A DNA stretch of 64,000 nt from Rhynchosporium graminicola (taxonomy: Eukaryota; Ascomycota; Leotiomycetes; Helotiales; Ploettnerulaceae), in contig FJUW01000068.1 of assembly GCA_900074885.1 (NCBI GenBank), positions 101,683 through 165,682 on the forward strand, read 5' to 3'. The position numbers and the translations under genes were made by a program. The notes below the pieces were generated by a model. The model worked only from the letters and a program-made list of their open reading frames with translations. It did not search any database and had not been told where the DNA came from. Of this stretch, positions 33,430 to 43,841 are shown in pieces. Numbering within the stretch: the stretch's first letter is position 1; each line of letters starts with the position of its first letter.

Positions 33430-33960
33430 AGGCGCGTTTTTATTGCGCATTATGCTCCATAAACATATCATCTAAAGAGCTAGTATAAGGAATTGTTTGT
33501 ATGATTACTAGTGCTTACGGTTTAAGTAACGCGGGATTCGAAGAGATATTCGGAGGGATCTTCGGAGGGATCGGCGCTAGTAGTTGGAAGGTTTAAGGCT
33601 ACGATAATACTATAGCTATAGCTACACTCTTTCGACTCCAAAGGTTCTTGAGGCGTTACTATAAGTCTGCGTTCTCGGCGATAGCTTCTGCTAGACACGT
33701 GCATTTTCGGCTGCTATTCCGGGGCGTAGAGCTATATTTTGCGCTAAGATACTGTCGATGTTACTGTAAAGAGACTTTCTACGCAGTAAAGAACTCCCCT
33801 CTACACTTACTGTGTAATTATAGTATTACCGATTGTTTCGACGAGTTGGTATCGTAAGTAATAGTAGAATTATTAGATATCGGAGTCAATGAAATAACCC
33901 TGTATTCGGTTATAGTAAGCACGCTCTATCCCTTGAGCCCCCCAATATCAATCGGGGGAG
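33430..33960. repeat. second, smaller RIP-like patch (transposon remnant)
   Basis: Composition changes to few CpA/TpG and many TpA, as in the left island, across about 500 bp between the intradiol dioxygenase and the tyrosinase. A plus-strand frame of 69 codons is open but carries no domain I recognise. It ends near a C-run/G-run hairpin (CCCCC, 8-9 bases, GGGGG) at 33,940-33,965. Probably a fragment of an old element. Confidence 0.45.
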
Positions 33961-34377
33961 CCGAAATATGTCCAGCTCCGCGAGTAAGCGCGGCGAATGC
34001 TTGAAAGGCTTGTTCGTACCAGCGAGTAAACGATCTGCTCTCTCGGCGATATATCCTGTTCAAGGGTTGCGGAAGAGTGTACTGCATTGATTGGGCATCG
34101 TGTATCTATAAGGCTAAGCTATCCTTGCAATATTGCTGCACTGTGCCGTATTTTCGCAAACAATAACCGGTTTAGGATGAATTGTTTGGTGGTGGAATTT
34201 TCATATTGCAGGCTGCAGCTGACGGGCGTCATCAGATAAGTACCACAGGTCGGATCAAGAAGTCTTGGAATTGGGCATATATGTCTGAAGGCACTTCTGC
34301 AGTAATCCTAGTCCCCATCTTGCTCAACCACTTCTCTGGAATTTGAGAGAATTTGAGAAGGAAAACATCTCCACAAG

Positions 34378-35617
34378 ATGGTATCTTTTAAGCAAATCCT
34401 AGTCATCGCGCTTGGGACCTTGCAGCTCGTAGAGGCTCTGGCACCACCGAAGCCATGTGCCTCTAACTGCACCAAAATCTCCAAGAGACGAGAATGGTAG
34501 ATAACTCAACCTCAAAAACAAATCTACGTGTTGGAGCTAACCCCTTCCAGGATTAAGATGCCCGATGCCGACAAGAAAGCTTACATCGCGGCGGAACAAT
34601 GCCTCTTCAAAACGCCACAGAAGCTTAACAGGTTACCTGGCGCCAAAACGCGATGGGATGAGTTTGCATCTCTGCACCAGATCATGGCTCTTCAAATCCA
34701 CAGCGTGGGAACATTCCTTCCATTTCATCGATACTTCCTCCATGTCCATGAGGCTCTTTTGGCCGAGTGCGGCTATACTGGCGGACTTGCGTAAGTCAAG
34801 AAACACCAGGCATGATGTTGGTCATTGCACGTTAAAGACTGACTCTGACCTTGACACAGGTGGTGGGATGAATCCAAAGATGCTGGCAAATTTTCCAAAG
34901 CAAAGATCCTCGACAAGACACTCGGATTTGGCGGAAGTGGCACTGCTGCAAATCCTTGCGTGCCCGACGGACCGTATGCTGGTCTAACAGTTAACATCGG
35001 TAAAGGCTTTCTGACGCAGCCTCGTTGCATCAACCGTGTAATCACGGATTCCTTCAGTGCACAGTGCGATGCAGCATCTGTCACGAAAGCCATCAGTGGC
35101 AAAAGTTACGCTGAGTCGTGGTTAGGTATCTACCTGGGTCCTCATCTCTACGGACATATTGCGCTCGCAATGATGGTATGTTATTTCAAGACCATAGACC
35201 TCATTCTACTACGTTTTAGATGATGATGAACTAACTTTTACTCTTCAGGATGGAGATTCTATCACTTCTGCTGGTGATCCACTCTTCCAGATGCATCATG
35301 GCTTTGTGGACAAGATGTGGTGGGACTGGCAGAAGAAAGATCTCACCAATAGATTGACTGATATGAGCGGACCCAATGCTATGGATCCAGCGGTCGGCTT
35401 CATTGAGTTCGGTGGAGGAGTCGAGGAGCAGTCCAAGATGTGGGGCAAACCGACCGCTGCCATGTTGGCTCTTACACCGGATCCAGCACAGGGAGACAAT
35501 GGGAGTAAGAACACAACTCTCAACCATGTCCTTTCGTCCTTTGGTATTATTCCCGACACTACTGTTAAAGAGATCATGGATATTCAAGGAGGATACTTGT
35601 GCTACGAGTATGTTTGA
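34378..35617 (+). CDS. secreted tyrosinase-family copper oxidase, 347 aa
   Basis: Model: exons 34,378-34,496, 34,551-34,790, 34,860-35,175 and 35,249-35,617; introns of 54, 69 and 73 bp, all GT-AG with CTAAC or CTGAC-type branch sites; 1,044 nt. Signal peptide about residues 1-22. CuA histidines H82, H90 and H99 (H90-x8-H99 in H-S-V-G-T-F-L-P-F-H-R) and CuB histidines H215, H219 (H-L-Y-G-H) and H241/H242 (M-H-H-G-F-V-D) are all present. It ends shortly after L-C-Y-E-Y, as the short fungal group does, with no C-terminal lid domain seen. Short secreted tyrosinases hydroxylate monophenols and/or oxidise diphenols. A stretch after W119-W120 may place it with o-diphenol-type enzymes, but that is uncertain. 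Confidence 0.93.
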
Positions 35618-37084
35618 GTCTTCGGATGAGGGAAATATTTTCTCGGGTGGATGGCGAAGGGTAGATGGCAATCCAAGTTCAGTGTTGACATTTGCTGAAA
35701 CATCGAAATGAAGTCAGGTGGAAGAGCATTCACGCTGAATTTTCAACACGTTCCTCCGGGACTCGACTGGCCAGGCATTTGATGTTGACACTCTAATGTT
35801 TAGTGCCTGTTTAAGCGAATTCGTCCCCGCACCCATCCACACCCCCTTTCTCGTGCCCCCACTTCATCTTCACGTAAAGTACAACATATTTCTTGTCTTC
35901 AGGTATATATTGATTGGGGGGTCCTATCACCACACCTGAGCTTAGTCGTCTGTCTACGAAACATACTAGGATAGCAATGTTGACGATTTCACATGCCAAA
36001 GTCCAGGTGGACATCATATTATGATCCTTTGGCGACAACTGCGCAAGCTTCAAAGTCAAACGCGATCACAACAAAATTTCTTGTGGTCACTGTAAAGTTC
36101 TCCTGTGGTCTTGATATTGCGGTATTTCACATAGAAATGATAAGGACCGAGAGAGGACCTCGTAGCACAGTCGTATCGCGTCGACAAAACGAATCGTGAC
36201 ACTTCCCAAAACCGGGAAAGAAAGAGCTCAGTCACCTGGCGGGCGACCTGGCTTTGAGGATGCACAGACTTTTGTAACATCAACGGATCCCGATGTCTCA
36301 AGTATCGGGAATAAAAACGAATGCCAACCCCAAAATTTAGATGGATGTCCTTCTGATACTCATTTCTAATCCTCCATGCCATTGTATCGATTCGGAGCTT
36401 GGCCACTAAGAGGTTTTGAGATGGTCATGAACTTCTTCCCAGTACCACAGTCTACTACAACAACACTATTACTACCAGTGGACCACCACAAATCCACTCT
36501 CCGAAGCTTCTCGTTGTGGCTGTCTACGAGAATCGTACGAAGTCTTCCGAGATCTGAATTACGAATTACCCCAGTTATTTTTTTCCAGACGGTCATAGAC
36601 TTTGTTTCTCTTTGCCGCTATTTAGAATGATTCGAGTAGATGCATTCAATCCTCATGCTACATTATCTACAGCCCAGCCCACCATATACAGACCTTTGTG
36701 AGATTTACCGTGATATACATCTTCGCCTGAGAGAACTCGCCTGAATAAGAGACGTCAAACACCTCCACACTTTCTCCGGCGTTGGCCTACGCGGATTTTC
36801 TGTGTAATCAGAATATTATCGTTCATTTGTTGCTCCAAGGAAAGCAAAAGCTTTATTTACATCTACAAGGCCGTGATTAGTGCCGAATCTATTTATTGTT
36901 TTAATTGTATCGCGAAGTGTCTCCCGTAGTACTTATAAACCGGACTGGATTCAGGGGCCCAGATCACGAGGTCCATTACAGTAAGGTTACGTCAGTGCAG
37001 CGACGCGATCAAGCGCGTCGTCCACAGAGGCACAGACAGCAACACCATCAGTACCATCCGCCCCAGTCCGTACCCCATGTCACA
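35618..37084. other. intergenic with unsupported minus-strand frames
   Basis: Three minus-strand frames (82, 116 and 76 codons between 35,811 and 36,596) lie end to end but share no recognisable domain. I could not join them with convincing splice sites. A short single-pass hydrophobic stretch (A-C-E-I-V-N-I-A-I-L-V-C-F) occurs in the first. A small gene here remains possible. Confidence 0.4.
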
Positions 37085-38092
37085 ATGCCCAGCATCAAAG
37101 ACTTTGAAGCCAGCCGTCTCGAGAATATAAATCGTAATGGCGCCCTTCTCGAAACGCTCGGTGTCAATCAGCAAGCAAAAAGCATTCGCGAAGGTGCAGA
37201 GATCACCCCGCCAGCGAAGAAGAGAAGGAAGATCGAGAAGACGAATTTGACTCCAAGACCGTCTCGATCATCAGCGAGAATCGCATCTGCTCCTTCGCAG
37301 CCTATCTATGACGAGAACAAACTCGAACGCCTTCCGGTCAAAGAAACAAAGTCACGAACGAACGTAGGCAAAGGAGGCAGACCTGCCCTCAGGAAGGAGG
37401 AAGAGGAGGAGGAGGAAGGACATAAACCTACAGTACCTATTCAGAATCTGGAGGAGCTGCAGGAATCATGGACAGCGTGGCAGCCGGTCGCTCCTGCACC
37501 TTCGCGCGATGAAGCAGGAGTCTTCCGTTTCGAGTCGCATCGAGATTTTACACCAAACAAGTCTCCCGAGGAGATGCTTCGCGAAGGCTGCTTTGGCGGT
37601 TCCTACTTTCGTCCACTATATTCTAAGCATTTGGGCATTACCATTCAAGACGATTATCGCGAACTCCCTGCGTCGTGGATCGACGGCCTGAACATCGACA
37701 CCTATCTCACGTCCCCAATCTACGATCCAGACATCAACAAGTATAAAGTAGCCTGCGGCCAAACGATCGAGCAATGGGAGCAGGCAGGCTGGATAAACCA
37801 CAACTATGATGTACGCGGTTGGTTCCAATGGTATTGCCGGTTCTATATGGGTCGCCGATGTCCAGATGATGATAGACAAGTCTCGAGGTGGAAGAAATGC
37901 GTTGGTGCTACGGGGAGATGGAGACGCATGTTGCTGAAGAAATATGTCTTTGCGGGTGTTAGGGATGTCTTTGATGATGGTGAGGAGGAAGATCAGATGG
38001 AGGTAAGCCCGGTGATGCATCAGACTTGCCATCATTGGGCCTTTTGCGTTACGCAGGAGGTGTTGGACGAATATTGGAGGACCGGGAAGTGA
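37085..38092 (+). CDS. conserved ascomycete protein of unknown function, 335 aa
   Basis: Single exon. The ATG at 37,085 (CACAATGCC) is chosen because the upstream frame has only non-ATG starts. The N-terminus D-F-E-A-S-R-L-E-N-I-N-R-N, then L-L-E-T-L-G-V, resembles the motif that opens several chromatin-linked proteins such as CMR1/WDR76. Next comes a basic, disordered segment (P-P-A-K-K-R-R-K-I, a likely nuclear signal) and a Glu run. The C-terminal 165 residues are Trp-, Tyr- and Cys-rich (G-C-F-G-G-S-Y-F-R-P, D-V-R-G-W-F-Q-W-Y-C-R, G-R-W-R-R-M-L-L-K-K-Y, H-Q-T-C-H-H-W-A-F) and look strongly constrained. I know this type as a widespread fungal protein without assigned function. Nuclear localisation is inference. 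Confidence 0.85.
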   Translation: MPSIKDFEASRLENINRNGALLETLGVNQQAKSIREGAEITPPAKKRRKIEKTNLTPRPSRSSARIASAPSQPIYDENKLERLPVKETKSRTNVGKGGRPALRKEEEEEEEGHKPTVPIQNLEELQESWTAWQPVAPAPSRDEAGVFRFESHRDFTPNKSPEEMLREGCFGGSYFRPLYSKHLGITIQDDYRELPASWIDGLNIDTYLTSPIYDPDINKYKVACGQTIEQWEQAGWINHNYDVRGWFQWYCRFYMGRRCPDDDRQVSRWKKCVGATGRWRRMLLKKYVFAGVRDVFDDGEEEDQMEVSPVMHQTCHHWAFCVTQEVLDEYWRTGK

Positions 38093-40998
38093 ATGTGCTG
38101 AGCTCGAGTGATAACTTTTGACTACGAGAACCTGCCGGGCAATTCTAGGCTTCGATTACCGATGCGAGCTATGCGGGTGAAGTACGGGTCATAAGTATCG
38201 TTAGGCGCCGTGCGGATTTTGGGGCGAGGCTGGCATCCCTCCGAACAAGGAGCAACAACTTCGTATTCATGTCTAGCCAGCTGCAAGCGCGCGTCTCAAG
38301 AGGAAGGCAGCAAAGCATTCACTCACTGTACACCAGTCTTCACCGGCATGTATTCAGACGACAACGCGACTTTGCGATACTCGCATGGGTATAAACTTCC
38401 AACTTGAACCCAAAAGAACTTCGAACACTCGACACAGCGCCAGATTTGCATCCTTGATCTCCTTCAAGACTTCCTCGACGAAACTAGTTGAGAAATCAAA
38501 TCAAAGTCTCCGTCGCTGATACTTCAAGCCCCGGATCCAAAATCCAACATCAAGATGTCGCGTCTCATGACCAAAGCTCAGGCTGTTCAAATTTTGAGGA
38601 TGTCGCTACTCACGTAAGTACATCCGGCGCGTCCTTTGCAGCTCGATATCATTGCCGCACTTCAACTTGTCTTATGCTTGAGTGATGAGCTGGCCACATC
38701 ATAACGTACTTGAACTGACATGATACAGCAACGTCTGCTGGACTGCGAGCTTACACCTCCCGAATTATCAGGAAATATTGAGGCGGGAATGACAACGATG
38801 AGACAGAAATGGTGTCGGCAGTGGAAATTGTCGCCAATCGGCAGGTCATGAAAATCCAGCTCATCGAAGTCGACGAAAACCAAGCCAATCCATCCCGTCG
38901 CCCACCCCCAGGTATCGACTTCCATGCCCGAGGCCACGATCGTGGCGATGCTTGGCCGACTGATGCTAATCGGCTCATTGACGGAATGCGCGAGATTCGC
39001 GAGTTGGCTGCACTCCTTAACCCCCAACCTCTCCATCTTCTTAGTCTCTAGACGTCCATCTGCAAAACCCTCTCTCTCTTATAAAACAGCACACTCCTCT
39101 CCCTGTCACAATCACCAATAAACAATACATTTCTTTTTGAAAACAAGGCATCTTATCCACAACTTCCTTCCTTCACACAACTCATCTGCCAATGAGCAAG
39201 GGGCAAAGGACAAGTCCGCAATGCATCGCCCTGATGCGAGGGATGCATTCAAGATCGATCGGTTGATTAAGTGAAAGGAAGTGCTTATATCTGTAACGAA
39301 CGAGATGAGTGGATGGAGGCTGATGAGTTTTTGTAGGTTTGTGTTCTTCAGGGGATAATTAGGATATGCCGAGTTTTTAGGTATGGGGAAATGTGGTGGC
39401 TTTTTTGGGGTGAGGGTTTGCACTGGTTAGTATATGGCTCTGGAGAGGTGAATGTGGCGGTTACATTGAAAGAAGAGATGGGGAATAGAAGTTGATGATG
39501 GAATTTGGTTTAAGTTACAATTCAGTGGGTGTTGGGAGAGGGATTGGGAGGAGAGAGAGGGTGTGGGTCTTGGGTTGGCGATTGGAAGGAATCAATCGTC
39601 TATCTCTATCGGCTTGTTGGGGCCCTGTACTGAGGTCAAAAGATGCGATAGGTATGAGGTATTGTATACAGAATATGCCACTCCGTTCGAAAAGGGATTA
39701 CTCTTCGCTTTAGAATGAAAGGAGTGTATCCAATGACTTATCTGTGTATAGCGAGATCTGTTCAAAGAAAGTCTCTTTCCTTGACATTCTTCATGATAGT
39801 ATGTATGTCAGGCCGATTTTGATGCGCTGGGCTCAGTGAGATATAATCTCACTATTTCATGAATAATATGTCACGAGGCCAGTATAGACAAAGGCAGCAA
39901 CGGACGAGGAGAAAGCTGGTAGGTAGGTATGATTTAATAGCGCGAGATAACTGCAAAGAGACAGAAATGAGCGAGGACATTTCTTTGACAATACCTTATC
40001 ATCACGTGATCGTTCGATGAATTTTGCACTATGATATAATCAAGATCCTCCTAACATATGCATCAGAATGATTCATTTTGCCTTAGCCTTGATCCATTGA
40101 GCTCACCTGGTATTTCGTGAAATCCTAGCGCACTCGCCTTGCATTGTGAGTTGAATGACTCTCTATGAGCCAGAAAATTGCAAGCTCATACCAATTTACA
40201 AGCCTCTCATCTACAAAAGCTAGAAACTCATTGTTCTGAAGATACTTCTATAACGGACAGATGCCTTGTTCATCAATGCGAGGCTCTTGAAGTGTTGCGA
40301 CTGTAAACAAATTCTCGGCTAGCGACCCACTGGGCTGGTTTGCCACCGAGAAGAGGAGTGCACCGGGACTTGGCAGAGTTGAGATTCACAGCCCTCTTCA
40401 AGGTTAGCCTCATCGGACTCTGTAGTGGGACGGGGAGCGGCACGGTTCGAAAGTTCGGCAAAAACATGTGGCCAGGTCGGCCATGCACATGCTGCTATTT
40501 AATCCCATCCATCATATTGATGGGAAAAAGCTCTGGCAACGATATGTTCAACCTTCGACTAAAACTGTAAGACTTCAACCTTCCTACAGACACTCATTTT
40601 CTATTCAACCTTGATCCGAGCCTTCACGGAACAGAAAGAAATGCACGTGACTTCCCGATAAATTCCCCAGGACGTCTGTTGATTTCGATTACCACGATCC
40701 TCATTGGTTCACCCGATCTCCATCCACTGCGCTTTGGGTTAGCAAGCTTTATTCCCGAGGTCAAACAATTGCCATCGATCGACGACGTCTATATTGTTAC
40801 ACCACATCTCGCCACAATCTTGTGCCTCCTGATTGAAGCCTACAACTCTGCCATTCCACCTCCGAGTACCATAACCAAATCAATTATCGCGCATCGACTG
40901 AAAGAGATCGCATCTTTACACAACACATCACATTCCGACTGAGCGTGTGCCATTGCATCAAACTCCACTCCACATCCACATCCACAACAAAACACACG
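38093..40998. other. intergenic, possible small unresolved gene near 38,554-39,050
   Basis: Frames at 38,554 (starting M-S-R-L-M-T-K-A, followed by a consensus GTAAGT donor at about 38,613) and 38,809-39,051 could belong to one spliced gene. No splice choice I tried keeps both in phase and no domain is seen. The rest (39,100-40,900) holds nothing I recognise. The final 300 bp is the leader/promoter of the succinate dehydrogenase gene. Confidence 0.4.
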
Positions 40999-41916
40999 AT
41001 GGCAGCTCTCCGCACAACCTCCCGCCTCTTCGCGGCGGCGAGTCGACCAGCATTCAGAGCACCAGCCTCAATCCGAGGAATGGCCTCCGTAGCAGCACCC
41101 AGCGTCACATCTCCTTCGCAAACCAGCACTATCAAGGAACCATCCATCGATCCCGAAGCCAAAACCAAGACCTTCCACATCTACCGCTGGAATCCCGATG
41201 AGCCAACCTCCAAGCCTCGCATGCAGAGCTACACGCTTGATTTGAACAAGACCGGCCCCATGATGTTGGATGCGTTGATTAGGATTAAGAACGAGGTTGA
41301 TCCAACATTGACCTTCAGACGGAGTTGCAGAGAGGGCATTTGCGGAAGCTGTGCGATGAATATTGATGGTGTTAATACTTTGGCTTGTTTGTGTAAGTTG
41401 CCCGCAGGATATCATCTGATTACAGGCTAATGTGTGTCCACAGGCCGCATTCCAACAGATACCAAGCAAGAGACGAAGATTTACCCTCTACCCCACACCT
41501 ACGTTGTCAAGGATATCGTTCCCGATTTGACCCTCTTCTACAAGCAATACAAGTCTATCAAGCCCTACCTCCAACACGAAGGAAAGGGACCAAACGGAAA
41601 GGAATACATCCAGACCAAGGAGGAGCGCAAGAAGCTCGACGGTCTCTACGAATGTATTCTCTGCGCCTGCTGCTCGACATCCTGCCCCTCCTACTGGTGG
41701 AACTCGGAAGAGTACCTTGGACCTGCTGTGTTGATGCAGAGCTACAGGTGGTTGGCAGATTCTAGAGATCAGAAGAAGGAGGAGCGAAAGGCTGCTCTGG
41801 ATAACAGCATGAGTGTATATCGTTGCCACACGATTCTCAACTGTTCGAGAACGTGTCCAAAGGGATTGAACCCTGGATTAGCGATCGCGGAGATCAAGAA
41901 GGAGTTGGCTTTCTAA
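40999..41916 (+). CDS. SDH2: succinate dehydrogenase iron-sulfur subunit (complex II), 288 aa
   Basis: Exons 40,999-41,392 and 41,444-41,916 with a 51-bp GTAAGT...CAG intron; 867 nt. The Arg/Ala/Ser-rich N-terminus (about residues 1-30) is a mitochondrial targeting peptide. The [2Fe-2S] cysteines are C110, C115, C118 and C130; the [4Fe-4S] set is C202, C205, C208 and C269; the [3Fe-4S] set is C212, C259 and C265. The protein passes electrons from the FAD subunit to ubiquinone in the inner membrane. The residues lining the quinone/carboxamide site, P213, N218 and H260, are the common wild-type ones. Length is normal. The ATG context is ACACGATGG. Confidence 0.98.
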
Positions 41917-42704
41917 AAAGCTGAATTGTAGGATCATCGAGGGGAATGCCTAAGAATAGGGGAGAGCATGACATGTGAGCTCGCAGTGCGGGAGGTGATA
42001 CATGGAGAAGGTAGCAATGGGTGGGCGTTGTGGGCTGACGGCATGATGTTTCGATCATGCGGCCGTGTATATATGAGTCTTTGCAGCATTAAATTATTAT
42101 TTCATTCTTTCGCAGCCTCGCTGGCTTGTGTATGCAGTGAAAAGGTCGCTCATAATTCCAAGGAACCTTTAAGTGGCTACTGATTGAGCCGGACCCGCTG
42201 CTGGTATGTTCTCTTTTTATTACAATCCTACGGTGTCGAGGCTAGCCCATATTAAGCTACTACGCTACGCTTAGTGTTCGATGTCTGTATCGAAGAGTGG
42301 CACCTGTTGGTCATGTGCAAGCCAAGACTAGACTCTGCAGACTCATGTAGATATGTGTATATGAAGGGTTTCCCCCGAGTTCACTCTGCTAAGGCAACCG
42401 ATCATTCTTTATCCTAGCTCGAGGTCGTAAAACGGTATCTCATTTGATACGATGTACCTCTGTTCTCCCCGCGATACCTTTGTTTATCTTTTCTTGCTGT
42501 TATTATAGTGCTATCGATCATTCAGGCATTCCATCTTCGCCCTGATCCGGTATGTCTAGTTGCATTATCATTCGTTGCTTTCGTCCTTTGTCTCAAACTC
42601 GAGAATCACATCTCGTTCTCCTAAACGGAACTATGTCGCTGTGTACGCAGAACGTTGCTGAGTCTTAGATGCCTTCAAAGTACTTTGCTGCAGAGTGATC
42701 GAGA
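41917..42704. other. intergenic, convergent 3' regions
   Basis: Downstream regions of the succinate dehydrogenase gene (plus) and the DUF6594-like gene (minus). One 71-codon frame with no motif. Nothing else seen. Confidence 0.6.
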
Positions 42705-43841
42705 TCATGAGCTTGCCGGCGTTTCCCCCGTCGTATTCGTCCCCGTGCCCACAAACACAACAAGCACAGCGGGGTAGGCAGCTGTAGCTCCAATGATATC
42801 CTTCGCCTGCGCGTCCTTCATACGCCAGGCCAGTATGATAGCGACTACAAAAACGAACACCGAGGTAGTGACGAGGCTGGTCGTCTTCCCTTCATGCAAT
42901 GTCATGATAAGCATAGGAGCGACGAGGGCTAGGCCACCGAAGACAGCCATGTATAAGCGCGTGCGGAAGTCTTCCTTGGCCTTCGTTTTCTCAACATCAT
43001 ATGCAATTAATTTGTTCCAGATTTGATAGTCAAAATACTGTTCGGCACCATAAGCGTCTGAAGAAGCCTTGATCTGGGCATCCAGTTGTAACACCTCAGC
43101 CTCATCCCATAAGTCTCCATGCTGGCCGGCCTCGAGGATGGCTCCTAGAATAGATTCTTCCGTTGAATATACCCCAGGGATCACTGCAAAACATGGGAAG
43201 GGTCTTGATTTATCTTCAGACTTTTGGAATTCATCGTAGTGTCTCAGAGCGGTTGCTATATGAGACTAATCGAGTGTTCAAGGAAACGGGGTCTGGCAAA
43301 TGATGAATCGCAATAATACTCTAACTCGTGGCGAGTTGGATTAACCCTTTCCAGGGTTTCCAGTGCTAAGGAATATTAGATTTTATGGTTAAGTACTACG
43401 CAAAGGTTTGCACGCCTTACCTGGTCTGTACAATTCTTGAAGTGGCTTCAGGCCTGGGCTGTTGGCAGCATTAGTGGCGACCTTACGAATAGTATCATGC
43501 TTCAAAATCTCCCTCATGGCCCGCTCGATATTGTCTAGATGTAGTCCGTGTACTACATCACTAAATGGACGCTCAAATATCCACTTTTTTGCTAATTCAC
43601 TATCTTTAATACGCTTCCTGTATTCCTCAAGAGTGAGACGTGGATTCGTCGCCGCTGCCGCTGGTGCAGGTGCAGGTGCAGCAATACCCTCTTGCAAAGC
43701 CACCGGAACCGTCTCGGGCGCTGGCTCGACAACGCCCACTTCGTCTGGCACATTCGTAGGCAGAGCCAGGTCTCCGACAGGCACATCCACATGATTCACA
43801 TCACCCATCTCAAGATCTGTCTGCGGGATCGGTGTTGACAT
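42705..43841 (-). CDS. DUF6594-like fungal membrane protein, about 323 aa
   Basis: Proposed exons 43,421-43,841 and 42,705-43,255, with an intron of 165 bp (GTAAGG...TATAG); 972 nt, phases match. The N-terminus is acidic and Pro/Ala-rich (about 1-75), followed by a helical segment. The second exon has a helix-rich middle and two to three C-terminal membrane segments: G-G-L-A-L-V-A-P-M-L-I-M, V-F-V-F-V-V-A-I-I-L-A, and A-T-A-A-Y-P-A-V-L-V-V-F-V-G-T, the typical ending of this family. Function unknown. The intron interior also holds a short open stretch in matching phase (C-D-S-S-F-A-R-P), so a third, middle exon is possible. A shorter acceptor at 43,184 is also formally allowed but would discard conserved-looking residues. 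Confidence 0.75.

Noticed and set aside
36056..36596. 116- and 76-codon minus-strand frames as one gene
   Set aside because: No convincing splice junction or recognisable domain; kept only as an intergenic note.
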